Shown in pieces: positions 51,235-59,576 of a stretch of 64,000 nucleotides of DNA. Under the pieces are notes generated by a model. That model made no database searches. It was not told the origin of the DNA and worked only from the letters and a program-made list of their open reading frames with translations. A program made the translations under genes and the position numbers. How positions within the stretch are numbered: position 1 is the first letter of the stretch; every line of letters starts with the position of its first letter. The stretch spans positions 1 through 64,000 of the forward strand of contig NZ_JADEYH010000006.1 in NCBI RefSeq assembly GCF_017114865.1, in the 5' to 3' direction. Origin of the DNA: Streptomyces verrucosisporus. Lineage in GTDB: Bacteria; Actinomycetota; Actinomycetes; Streptomycetales; Streptomycetaceae.

Positions 51235-52267
51235 CCGTGATACGGCGCGCGGGGCCGTCCACCCGGATCCGTCCTCCGACGGGGACGACGAACTGAGGGT
51301 CGGTGTGACCGAGATCGACGTCGAACACCGCCATGGTGTCGGGGGCGTACTGCCGAAGGGCCCGCAGGACGGCCTCTCGCTGGTCCCGGCGGAACCGTGC
51401 CTTCTCCGGGGCGGTGAACCGGTTCTCGAACGACCAGCTCCTCGCCCTGCCCATCAGCAGCGCGGGGAACTGCCTGAGCAGACCGCGTTCGCCCATGTTG
51501 CGCAGGATCCGGTAGACCTGTTCGGCGCGCGGCATCTCCTCGGACGTCTCCAGGAAGAGCACGCCGCCGGCGTAGGAGTCGACCGGAAGGACCTCGCGGT
51601 CGGCCATCAGCAGCCAGGAGACGATCTCCAGTTCGCCGCCCCAGCCGATCCCTTCGACCACCCGGTCGCCGTTGTGCCAGGACCAGCCGTCGGCGGGTTC
51701 CATCCGCGGTTCGGAGTCGAAGGTGCGCGGGTCGTCCCAGGGGCGGCTGACGTCCCCGTAGGCGTCCGCCGCGGTGAGTTCGTACTCGCCGGAGGTGAAC
51801 AGCGCCGCCCTGAGCGAGTCGGCGGTCAGCGGGTGCATCGCGCCGGGGCGTCCGAGCTCGACCATCACCGTGCTGCCGTGGTAGCCGACGATGCCCAGGT
51901 TCCGCAGCAGGAGCAGCAGGTTGGTGTTGTCGCTGTAGCCGAAGAAGGGCTTGGGGTTGGCGCGGAGGAGGTCGCGGTCGAGGTGGGGCAGGACGGTGAT
52001 CTGGTCGTCACCGCCGATGCTGGCGAACACGGCCTTGATGCGGGGGTCCGCGAAGGCCGCGTGGATGTCCGCGGCCCGCTCCTCGGGCGTCGACCCCATC
52101 TTCCTGGAGGCCGGGTACTCCACCGTCTTCAGCCCGAATTCCTCTTGCAGTCTGCGCAGGCCCAGCTCGTACGGCATGGGGAAGACGCCGGGAAGGCCGG
52201 ACGAGGGGGACAGCACCGCGACCATGTCACCGGGCCGGGGTTTCGCCGGGTACACGGGATCCGTCAT
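51224..52267 (-). CDS. S66-family serine peptidase (LD-carboxypeptidase/MccF-like)
   Basis: 347 residues. Ser nucleophile in FFGYSDNTNLLLLL, catalytic Glu in FLETSEEMPRAEQVY and His in DLGHTDPQFVVPVGG, the S66 triad. The N-terminal PRPGDMVAVLSPSSGLPG and ASIGGDDQITVLPHLD fit. The family includes cytoplasmic LD-carboxypeptidases and MccF, which cuts the peptide-nucleotide antibiotic microcin C. The longer loop (EPADGWSWHNGDRVVEGIGWGGELE) is nearer to MccF-type members. No signal peptide. It lacks an adjacent transporter, so a housekeeping or immunity role cannot be told apart. Confidence 0.9.
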   Translation of the reverse strand: MTDPVYPAKPRPGDMVAVLSPSSGLPGVFPMPYELGLRRLQEEFGLKTVEYPASRKMGSTPEERAADIHAAFADPRIKAVFASIGGDDQITVLPHLDRDLLRANPKPFFGYSDNTNLLLLLRNLGIVGYHGSTVMVELGRPGAMHPLTADSLRAALFTSGEYELTAADAYGDVSRPWDDPRTFDSEPRMEPADGWSWHNGDRVVEGIGWGGELEIVSWLLMADREVLPVDSYAGGVLFLETSEEMPRAEQVYRILRNMGERGLLRQFPALLMGRARSWSFENRFTAPEKARFRRDQREAVLRALRQYAPDTMAVFDVDLGHTDPQFVVPVGGRIRVDGPARRITVTY

Positions 52268-52496
52268 CCGCCGATCATAGAAGTCGGCGGGCCCGTCGCC
52301 GCAGCGAATATCGCAGGGCCCGTCCCGGCAGGACTCGCTCCCTCCCCTCCTCAGCCCCGCTGTCCGCGGCCGAGGGGCTGAGGCGCTCCCCCGGGGACCG
52401 GACGAGGGGGCGAGCCCGCGCCGCTTATCGGGGCTCCCCGGCCGTTCCGCGCACCGACATGAACAGACACCCCTTTTGTCCTATTATTCCGTTCTA

Positions 52497-55478
52497 GTGA
52501 ATTTTTTCTCGGATTTCCCGGTATCCGAGAGGGACGGCCCCGCCGACCGGCCGCCCTCCCCCCAGGTGCGTGCGGAGATCCTCGCCTCCTGGCAGCGCTC
52601 GCGCCTGCTCGGCGTCGACCAGGAGAACCCCGCGCTACCCGTCGAGAGCGACCTGGACCCCGACTCCCGGCTGGTCAGGGCGGCCATGCCGGTGCTGCGG
52701 CGGCTGTACGAGCGGTTCTCCGGAATGCCCGTCACCGTGGTCCTGACCGACTCGCGGGCCAACATCGTCGACCGGCTCGGGGAGACCGGGGGGCTGGATC
52801 TGATGGATGCCGCCTCCCTCGTCCCGGGCGCCAATGTCGACGAACGGTTCATGGGCACCAGCAGCGTCAGCATGGTGCTGAGCACCCGTGCCCCGTTCGT
52901 GGTCGTCGGACACGAGCACTTCCTTCACAGCCTCAAGACGCTGACCTGCATGGCCGCCCCGGTGCGCGACCCGGTGGGCGGCACCGTGCAGGGCGCGGTG
53001 AACCTCTCCGTCCCCATGGAGCTGGCCAGGTCCGGGATGGCTCTGACGCTCCAGAAGGCCACCGACCGCATCGGCCAGCGGCTGCTGGAGATGGGATCGG
53101 CCCGGGAACGCGGCCTGATGGAGTCCTTCCTGCGGGCCAGGCGGCGCGGCGAGCACGCCGAGATCGACCCCGCCTCGGGGACGCCGGCCCGGCGCGGCGA
53201 GGCGGCGCCCCGGCTGGTCCCGCGGGAGGAACTGGCGCTGCTGGAGGCCGCCACCGAGCTGATCTCCTCCGGTGGCGAGACGTTCGCCGAGGTGCCGCTG
53301 ACGGGTGGGCGGGTGGCGACACTGCGGCGCAAACTCCTGCACCACGGCGACGCGGAGGGCGCCGCCGTCGAGATCAGTTTCCGGGAGGGCCGTCCCGCCG
53401 CCACCGCACCGGGAGCGCCCGCGGCCGTGGCAGGCGGCCCGGACGGCCGGCGGGTGCCGCTGCTGCTTCCGCCGTCCCCCGCAGAGCGGCCCGCAGGGGC
53501 TCGGAAGGAGCCGGGCGCGCCGGACGGCGCCCGGGAGGAGACCGAAGGACCGCGGGAGGCGGAATCGGAGCGGCGGCCCGGCGGGACGGAGGGCGGCGGC
53601 CCCGACGCGTGGCTGCTGATGGTGGGCGAGCCGGGCGTCGGCCGTCTGGCCGTCGAGGCCCGTCGGCGGCTGTCGCTGCTGAACGAGGCGGGCACCCGGA
53701 TCGGCACCACGCTGGACATCCGGCGCACGGCGCGGGAGCTGGCGGAGATCGCCGTTCCGAGGTTCGCCGACATCGTCGTGGTGGACCTGACCGAGAACGT
53801 CCTGGCCGGCGAGGAGCCCCGCCCGGGAACCCCTGGCGCCGCGACGGCGCTGCGCCGGGTGACCGTGCGGGGCGGCGAGGACGCGGAGGGCGGGCGAACC
53901 GGAGGCACGGACGCCCGGGTCGGCTACGCACCCGGCACACCGCAGGCCCGGTGCCTGGAAGCCGGACGGCCGGTCGCGGACTCGGTGCGGACCGAGATCC
54001 TCACGGCGCCCTCCCTGAGCGGCGCCCACCCCGGCGAACTGCTGCGCGATCTGCTCGGCGAGGGAGAGCACTCGTATCTGGCCGCGCCACTGCGTGCCGG
54101 GGGCGCCGTCCTGGGTCTGGCCGGTTTCTACCGGCGCGGCAGGGCGCACCCCTACGAGGAGGACGACCTGGCCCTGGCGGGCGAGCTCGCGGCCCGCACC
54201 GCGATCAGCGTGGACAACGCCCGCCGTTTCAGCCGGGAGCGCGACGCCGCCCTGACCCTGCAGCGCAGCCTGCTGCCACGTGACACACCGCGGCTGGCCG
54301 CGGTCGACCTCGCCCACCGCTATCTGCCCGCCGACGCCAGGAGCGGGGTGGGCGGCGACTGGTTCGACGCGATCCCGCTGTCCGGGATGCGTTCGGCGCT
54401 GGTCGTCGGGGACGTGGCGGGCCACGGACTGGAGGCGGCGGCCACCATGGGCCGGCTGCGCACGGCGGTGCGCACCCTGGCCGATCTGGACATGCCGCCG
54501 GAGGAGGTGCTGGCCCATCTGGACGACCTGGTCGGTCGCGCTCCTGACGACCCGGCCACGGCCGCGACCTGCCTGTACGCCGTGTACGACCCGGTGACCT
54601 GCCGCTGTACGGCCGCCCGGGCCGGGCATCCGCCGCCCGTCGCCGTGCTTCCCGGCGGCAGGGCCCGGACGCTGGACCTGCCGTCCGGCCCGCCGCTCGG
54701 GCTCGGCGGGCTCCAGCCCTACGAGTCGGCCACCGTGGAACTGCCCGCGGGCAGCCTGCTGGCGCTGTACACCGACGGCCTGTTCAAGGAGGACCGCGGC
54801 TACGGCGACGCCGAGGCGCGCATGGGGCTGCTCACCTCCGCGCTGCGCGGCCCGGAACCGCCGCGGGACTCCTCGCCGGATTCGCCGGCGGGTTCACCGC
54901 CGGGGCCGTCCCCGGAGCCGTCCCTGGAGCGGATCTGCGACCGGGTCACCGGTACCCTGCTGCCCGGCGGCCCCCGGGACGACGTGGCCCTGTTGCTGGC
55001 CCGTGTGCACGCGCTGCCCGCCGACCGGGTGGCGTCCTGGGAGCTGCCCGCCGACCCGTCGGTGGTGTCCGACGCCAGGGCTCTGGCCCGGCGTCAGCTG
55101 GACGAGTGGAGCCTGCCGGAACTGGAGTACGGCACCGGCCTGGTGGTGAGCGAGCTGGTCACCAACGCCGTGCGGTACGGCGGCGGGGGGCCTGTGCGGC
55201 TGCGGCTGCTGCGCGGCGCGTCCCTGCTCTGCGAGGTCTCCGACCGCAGCAACTCCTCTCCCCGCATCCGGCGTGCCGGGGTGACCGAGGAGGGCGGGCG
55301 CGGCCTGTTCCTGGTGGCGCAGTTCACCAGGAACTGGGGGGTGCGCTACATGCCGCGGGGGAAGACGGTGTGGGCCGAGCAGGTGCCGCACCCCGGGGAC
55401 TCCGGCCGCCGGGAGGAGCCCGTCCCAAAGGAGGCGGACGAGCAGGCCCTGCTGGCCATGTTCGACGACCTGGGCTGA
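52497..55478 (+). CDS. GAF-GAF-SpoIIE-HATPase multidomain phosphatase/kinase regulator
   Basis: About 993 residues. (1) ~10-200: AcoR-type GAF sensor (RAEILASWQRSRLLGVD; FMGTSSVSMVLSTRAPFVVVGHEHFLHSLKTLTCMAAPV). (2) ~205-385: a short helical segment and a long disordered Pro/Gly/Glu linker. (3) ~390-575: second GAF (SLLNEAGTRIGTTLDIRRTARELAEIAVPRFADIVVV). (4) ~580-835: SpoIIE/PP2C phosphatase (GGDWFDAIPL, VVGDVAGHG, GPRDDVALLL). (5) ~844-960: HATPase_c serine kinase (VVSELVTNAVRYGGGG; GRGLFLVAQF). Such proteins adjust anti-sigma or antagonist phosphorylation in Streptomyces stress and development. Start uncertain: GTG at 52497 and TTG at 52476 are both possible, neither with a ribosome site. 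Confidence 0.88.
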   Translation: MNFFSDFPVSERDGPADRPPSPQVRAEILASWQRSRLLGVDQENPALPVESDLDPDSRLVRAAMPVLRRLYERFSGMPVTVVLTDSRANIVDRLGETGGLDLMDAASLVPGANVDERFMGTSSVSMVLSTRAPFVVVGHEHFLHSLKTLTCMAAPVRDPVGGTVQGAVNLSVPMELARSGMALTLQKATDRIGQRLLEMGSARERGLMESFLRARRRGEHAEIDPASGTPARRGEAAPRLVPREELALLEAATELISSGGETFAEVPLTGGRVATLRRKLLHHGDAEGAAVEISFREGRPAATAPGAPAAVAGGPDGRRVPLLLPPSPAERPAGARKEPGAPDGAREETEGPREAESERRPGGTEGGGPDAWLLMVGEPGVGRLAVEARRRLSLLNEAGTRIGTTLDIRRTARELAEIAVPRFADIVVVDLTENVLAGEEPRPGTPGAATALRRVTVRGGEDAEGGRTGGTDARVGYAPGTPQARCLEAGRPVADSVRTEILTAPSLSGAHPGELLRDLLGEGEHSYLAAPLRAGGAVLGLAGFYRRGRAHPYEEDDLALAGELAARTAISVDNARRFSRERDAALTLQRSLLPRDTPRLAAVDLAHRYLPADARSGVGGDWFDAIPLSGMRSALVVGDVAGHGLEAAATMGRLRTAVRTLADLDMPPEEVLAHLDDLVGRAPDDPATAATCLYAVYDPVTCRCTAARAGHPPPVAVLPGGRARTLDLPSGPPLGLGGLQPYESATVELPAGSLLALYTDGLFKEDRGYGDAEARMGLLTSALRGPEPPRDSSPDSPAGSPPGPSPEPSLERICDRVTGTLLPGGPRDDVALLLARVHALPADRVASWELPADPSVVSDARALARRQLDEWSLPELEYGTGLVVSELVTNAVRYGGGGPVRLRLLRGASLLCEVSDRSNSSPRIRRAGVTEEGGRGLFLVAQFTRNWGVRYMPRGKTVWAEQVPHPGDSGRREEPVPKEADEQALLAMFDDLG

Positions 55479-55480
55479 GG

Positions 55481-55519
55481 CGGCCCGGTGAGCCGCCGCT
55501 CCGGCGGCTCACCGGGCCG
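55481..55519. terminator. Terminator hairpin, convergent genes
   Basis: Perfect 18-base arms (55481-55498 and 55502-55519) around a three-base loop, between the SpoIIE-type gene and the convergent uronate dehydrogenase gene. Confidence 0.88.
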
Positions 55520-55550
55520 GCGGGACCGTGAAGCAGCGGGTCGGTACGTG

Positions 55551-56381
55551 TCAGTGCGTCCAGATCGGCGGTTCGGTGGTGAAGTGGCCTCCCAGGCAGC
55601 CGTGTTCCGGCCGGTCCGGGTCGAGTTCGCCCTGTTCGGCGATGAGCTCGGCCGCGTACGGCTCGGAGTCGTCCTGCGGCTCGTATCCCAGCGCCCGCGC
55701 CGAGGAGAGGTCCCACCACAGCCGGGTGTTGGCGGAGGAGCCGTGGACGACGGTGTGCCCGACGCCCTCGGCGGTCAGGGCTGCGTGCAGCAGCCGGGCA
55801 CCGTCGGAGGGGCTCATCCAGACCGAGAGCATCCGCACCGTCGTGGGCTCGGGGAAGCAGGAGCCGATGCGGATGGAGACGGTCTCGATGCCGTGCCGGT
55901 CCCAGTAGAGCTGGGCCAGGTCCTCGCCGAAGCACTTCGACAGCCCGTAGAAGGTGTCGGGGCGGTGCGGGGTGTCCACACCGATCAGCGGATCGCCCTC
56001 GCGTGGACGGGGGGTGTAGCCGACGGCGTGGTTGGAAGAGGCGAAGACGACGCGTCCGACGCCCTCCTCGCGAACCGCCTCGTAGAGGTTGTAGGTGCCC
56101 TCGATGTTCGCTCGCACGATTTTCTCGAAGGGGGCCTCCAGAGAGATCCCGGCGAGGTGGACGACGGCGTCCACGCCCCGCACCGCCTCGCGCAGTGCCG
56201 CCCGGTCCGCGAGGTCGGCGGTGATCGCCTCCTCGGCCCGCCCCTCCGCTCCGGGAAGCGGCTCGACGGGGGCGACGTCGAGGAGCCGGAGGGTGTAGCC
56301 GTAGGAGGGGAGCAGTCCCCGCATCAGGGTGCCGAGGCCGCCCGCGGCACCGGTGAGCAGGACGGTTCTGGGGGCGGGCAT
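55551..56381 (-). CDS. Uronate dehydrogenase-like NAD-dependent SDR
   Basis: 276 residues from an ATG with GAGGAG. Extended-SDR Rossmann motif VLLTGAAGGLGTLMRGLL, DAVVHLAGISLEAPFEKI, VFASSNHAVGYTPR and the YxxxK motif YGLSKCFGEDL, a pattern shared with uronate dehydrogenases that oxidise glucuronate/galacturonate to the aldarolactone with NAD+. The C-terminus ends LGGHFTTEPPIW. The divergent dehydratase gene (product of the following aldarate step) and a sugar-acid symporter support this. Specificity for glucuronate or galacturonate cannot be read. Confidence 0.88.
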   Translation of the reverse strand: MPAPRTVLLTGAAGGLGTLMRGLLPSYGYTLRLLDVAPVEPLPGAEGRAEEAITADLADRAALREAVRGVDAVVHLAGISLEAPFEKIVRANIEGTYNLYEAVREEGVGRVVFASSNHAVGYTPRPREGDPLIGVDTPHRPDTFYGLSKCFGEDLAQLYWDRHGIETVSIRIGSCFPEPTTVRMLSVWMSPSDGARLLHAALTAEGVGHTVVHGSSANTRLWWDLSSARALGYEPQDDSEPYAAELIAEQGELDPDRPEHGCLGGHFTTEPPIWTH

Positions 56382-56514
56382 GGGCTGTCTCCTCGGTGCG
56401 GTGGGGAGGTCGGCGCGTACACGCCGGGCGGGGTCGTCGAGGGAGCGATTCACCGAACGTCATTCACAACTGTGGAGACGGTAGGAGCTCACTTCGGCAT
56501 CGTCAAGTGTAAGG

Positions 56515-56526
56515 GAAAGCGCTTTC
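56515..56526. promoter_or_regulatory. LacI-type operator GAAAGCGCTTTC
   Basis: Perfect 12-base palindrome in the divergent region between the uronate dehydrogenase and dehydratase genes, 134 bases from one start and 147 from the other. The form is that of LacI/GalR-family operators. No such regulator gene is in the window. Confidence 0.6.
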
Positions 56527-56608
56527 TCGGCTTTCCTCCGGGCACTTTCCCCGTAACAACAGACCACCTTGACCGCCGCAGAACACTGTCCTACCGTAGC
56601 GTTGTTCA

Positions 56609-56641
56609 TGAATGTGGACAGCGGTCGTGAATGTGTACAGC
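56609..56641. promoter_or_regulatory. Direct-repeat operator candidate upstream of the dehydratase gene
   Basis: TGAATGTGGACAGC (56609-56622) and TGAATGTGTACAGC (56628-56641) are 19 bases apart and differ at one base. The first overlaps TTCATGAA. They end 31 bases before the dehydratase start. The TTCAT core also occurs in the palindrome before the symporter gene. Confidence 0.55.
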
Positions 56642-56672
56642 ATCTGCCGCCCCGCGACACCCAGGGAGTGCC

Positions 56673-57599
56673 GTGACAACACCTTCTCTCACCGCCCGGC
56701 TCGACGGTCTGCTCTTCTTCCCCGTCACCGCGTACGGACCGGACGGCGCCCTCGACACCGACGTGTTCCGCGAGCATGTGCGCGGTGGCATCGACGCCGG
56801 CGCCGCCGCCGTCTTCGCCTGCTGCGGCACCGGCGAGTTCCACGCCCTGACCCCCGAGGAGTTCGGCGCGTGCGTCTCCGCGGCGGTGGCGGAGGCGGCG
56901 GGGCGGGTGCCGGTGGTCGCGGGCACCGGCTACGGCACCGCCCTCGCCGTGCGGTACGCCCGCGCCGCGGAGGAGGCGGGCGCCGACGGGCTCCTGGCCA
57001 TGCCCCCCTATCTGGTCGCACCGGATCAGCAGGGGTTGCGGGCCCACTACACCGCCCTCGCCGACGCGACCGGGCTGGACGTCATCGTCTACCAGCGGGA
57101 CAACGCCGTTCTCGCTCCGGCCACCGTGGCCGAACTCGCCCGCCACCCCAGGATCGCGGGCCTGAAGGACGGCGTCGGCGACCTCGACCTGATGCAGCGG
57201 ATCGTCAGCGCGGTGCGGACCGCGGAGCCCGGCCGTGAGTTCCTGTACTTCAACGGGCTGCCCACCGCCGAACTCACCTGCCTCGCCTACCGGGGCATTG
57301 GGGTCGGTCTCTACTCCTCGGCCGCCTTCTGCTTCGCACCGGAGATCGCCGTCGCCTTCCACCGCGCCTTCAACGGGGGCGACGACGCCACCGTGCGCCG
57401 GCTGGTCGACGGCTTCTACCGCCCCCTGGTGGAGCTGCGGAACAAGGGGCGCGGCTACGCGGTCTCGCTGGTCAAGGCCGGGGTGCGCCTGCGCGGTCTG
57501 GACGTGGGCGGGGTGCGGCCACCGCTGAGCGAGCCGGACGGCGCGCACATCGAAGAGCTGTCCGCCCTGATGGAACACGGGCGCGCCCTGCTGGCGTGA
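56673..57599 (+). CDS. kdgD: 5-dehydro-4-deoxyglucarate dehydratase
   Basis: 308 residues, the usual length, from a GTG with AGGGAG. DHDPS/NAL-type TIM barrel: LFFPVTAYGPDGALDTDVFREHV, VFACCGTGEFHALTPEEF, the Schiff-base lysine in AGLKDGVGDLDLM and FLYFNGLPTAELTCLAYRGIGVGLYSSA. It dehydrates and decarboxylates 5-dehydro-4-deoxy-glucarate to 2-oxoglutarate semialdehyde. With the divergent uronate dehydrogenase it forms an oxidative uronate route; the aldarate dehydratase and the final semialdehyde dehydrogenase are not in the window. Confidence 0.92.
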   Translation: MTTPSLTARLDGLLFFPVTAYGPDGALDTDVFREHVRGGIDAGAAAVFACCGTGEFHALTPEEFGACVSAAVAEAAGRVPVVAGTGYGTALAVRYARAAEEAGADGLLAMPPYLVAPDQQGLRAHYTALADATGLDVIVYQRDNAVLAPATVAELARHPRIAGLKDGVGDLDLMQRIVSAVRTAEPGREFLYFNGLPTAELTCLAYRGIGVGLYSSAAFCFAPEIAVAFHRAFNGGDDATVRRLVDGFYRPLVELRNKGRGYAVSLVKAGVRLRGLDVGGVRPPLSEPDGAHIEELSALMEHGRALLA

Positions 57600-57604
57600 G
57601 GCGG

Positions 57605-57633
57605 GTGCGGAGGCCCGGACAGGGCCTCCGCAC
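57605..57633. terminator. Terminator hairpin after the dehydratase gene
   Basis: Perfect 12-base arms (57605-57616 and 57622-57633) with a five-base loop right after the stop. Confidence 0.8.
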
Positions 57634-57798
57634 GGACGGCCCCGGCAGCGAGCAGGGGCGCAGCAGAATCCACATCCATGAACGCCACCCAAGGCATCCG
57701 CCTCGTCCCACCCTTCTTGTGGTTCCATCCGTTCGCACGTATTGACGCCCCGCGAGGGCACTCCTACTGTGACGGCACGCATTCATAGAGTTGACAGA

Positions 57799-57816
57799 TG
57801 TTCATATCTATGAACA
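57799..57816. promoter_or_regulatory. Palindromic operator before the symporter gene
   Basis: TGTTCATATCTATGAACA, eight-base arms around TC, overlapping the region just before the AAAAGGAG ribosome site. Further TTCAT/TTGACA-like half-sites lie just upstream. GntR-, LacI- or IclR-type regulator is possible; none is encoded nearby. Confidence 0.65.
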
Positions 57817-57828
57817 AAAGGAGCCGTC

Positions 57829-59391
57829 ATGGCCGCACTGGACTGGACCGTGCTGGGCGCGTACTTCCTCGTGATGGTGGGCATCGGCCTCTGGTCGAGG
57901 AAGCGCATCCACACCATCGCCGACTTCTTCACGGCTCGCGGCCGCATCCCCTGGTGGCTCTCCGGGATATCGCACCACATGTCCGGCTACAGCGCGATCA
58001 TGTTCGTCACCTTCGCCGCGGTCGCGTACGACCATGGCGTCACCGTCTACTTCTGGTGGCCCCTCACCATCGGGCTCGGCATCGGCGTCGGCGCCTTCCT
58101 CTTCGCCGCTCGCTGGAACCGGCTGCGCTCCAGACACGGCGTCAACTCTCCGCTCGCCTACCTGGCCGTCCGCTACGACCTGCCCACCCAGCAGGTCCTC
58201 GCCTACAGCGGCACCGCGCTCAAGGTGGTGGACATCGCCGCCAAGTGGGTCGCCATCGCTCTGCTGCTCCAGGGCTTCGCGGACATCCCGCTGGTGTGGG
58301 GCATAGTCCTGACCGGCGCCTGCACCATGCTCTACATGGCCTTCGGCGGCCTGTGGGCCGACGTCCTCACCGACTTCGGCCAGTTCGTCATCCAGGCCGT
58401 CGCCGGGTTCGCGATGCTGTTCGCCCTCTTCGCGCACCTCGACGGGGTGGCCACGCTCTGGACGATGTGGGACGACCTCCCGGCCGACCGCGGCGACCCG
58501 GTCAACGGCCCCGTCACCACCGGGCTGATCATGGCGTTCCTGCTGGTGAAGACCTTCGAGTACAACGGCGGCATGTGGAACCTGGCGCAGCGCTACATGG
58601 CCGCGCCCTCCGGCTCCCGGGCCAGGAGGTCGGCGCTGCTCTCCAGCTTCCTGTGGATCGTGTGGCCGTTCATCCTCTTCGTTCCGATGATCGCCGCCCC
58701 TCTCATCGTCCCCGGCCTGGACGACGGCGAGAGGTCGTACATCATGCTCGCCCAGGAACTGCTGCCCGCCGGACTCATCGGACTGCTCCTGGCCGGCTTC
58801 TTCTCCCACACCATGGCCATGGTCGCCTCCGACTCCAACGTCATCACCGCCGTCATCACCCGCGACCTCGCCCCGGTGATCCTCCCTCGCGTACGGCGTC
58901 TGACGGAAGCCGGGCAGCTGATGTTCGCGCGGGTCACCACCGTCGCCTTCGTCACGTTCAGCATGGCCCTCGCCCTCCTCGCCGACCCGGACGGCTTCAT
59001 CATGACGGTCGTGGTGAGCGTCGTCGCGGCCACCATGGGGCCGATCTCCATTCCGCTGATGCTGGGCCTACTGCCCTGGTTCCGTCGCCACGGGCCGCGC
59101 GCGGCACTCGCCTCCTGGGCGGGCGGCCTGGCGGTCTGGGCGTATCTGTACTGGGGAGTGGACGACGCGAACCAGACCGTGAGCGTCGGCCTGCCCGTCC
59201 TCACCTCACTGACGCTGTACATAGCCGTCGGGCTGATACGGCCCGAGGGCAGCACGGCGCGCGACGTGCTGCTCGACTCCCTCGACAGCGACCCGTCGGA
59301 GGCCGAACGGGCCGAGGTGGAAAGCAGGTTCGCCGAGCATCCGCCCTCCTTCGACGGCGACGCCGTGTCGGGCACGGTTTCCACCCGCTGA
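57829..59391 (+). CDS. Sodium:solute symporter (SSS family)
   Basis: 520 residues with about 13 hydrophobic helices. ALDWTVLGAYFLVMVGIGLWSRKR, DFFTARGRIPWWLSGISHHMSGYSAIMFVTFAAVAYDHG and YMAFGGLWADVLTDFGQFVIQ match SSS-family core helices 1-8 with the sodium-site motif. It resembles uptake systems for sugar acids or mono-carboxylates; the adjacent uronate genes suggest a uronate or aldarate substrate. Strong AAAAGGAG site. A palindrome just upstream suggests separate regulated transcription. Confidence 0.9.
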   Translation: MAALDWTVLGAYFLVMVGIGLWSRKRIHTIADFFTARGRIPWWLSGISHHMSGYSAIMFVTFAAVAYDHGVTVYFWWPLTIGLGIGVGAFLFAARWNRLRSRHGVNSPLAYLAVRYDLPTQQVLAYSGTALKVVDIAAKWVAIALLLQGFADIPLVWGIVLTGACTMLYMAFGGLWADVLTDFGQFVIQAVAGFAMLFALFAHLDGVATLWTMWDDLPADRGDPVNGPVTTGLIMAFLLVKTFEYNGGMWNLAQRYMAAPSGSRARRSALLSSFLWIVWPFILFVPMIAAPLIVPGLDDGERSYIMLAQELLPAGLIGLLLAGFFSHTMAMVASDSNVITAVITRDLAPVILPRVRRLTEAGQLMFARVTTVAFVTFSMALALLADPDGFIMTVVVSVVAATMGPISIPLMLGLLPWFRRHGPRAALASWAGGLAVWAYLYWGVDDANQTVSVGLPVLTSLTLYIAVGLIRPEGSTARDVLLDSLDSDPSEAERAEVESRFAEHPPSFDGDAVSGTVSTR

Positions 59392-59401
59392 GCGGGAGCC
59401 A

Positions 59402-59426
59402 CCCCGGGCGCACACCGCGCCCGGGG
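59402..59426. terminator. Terminator hairpin after the symporter gene
   Basis: CCCCGGGCGC (59402-59411) pairs with GCGCCCGGGG (59417-59426) around a five-base loop. Confidence 0.75.
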
Positions 59427-59576
59427 CGCCGTCGCGCCCGGGGGCGGCCGCCCGCACGGCGCGGCTCCCGGCGTTCCGGAGACGGGACTCCCGTCGATCA
59501 CCGCAGGGAGATATCGTAAATACCAGGCAAACCGGACGGGGGAAACAGCCCAACTCATGGACAGTAGGTGTCTGCG

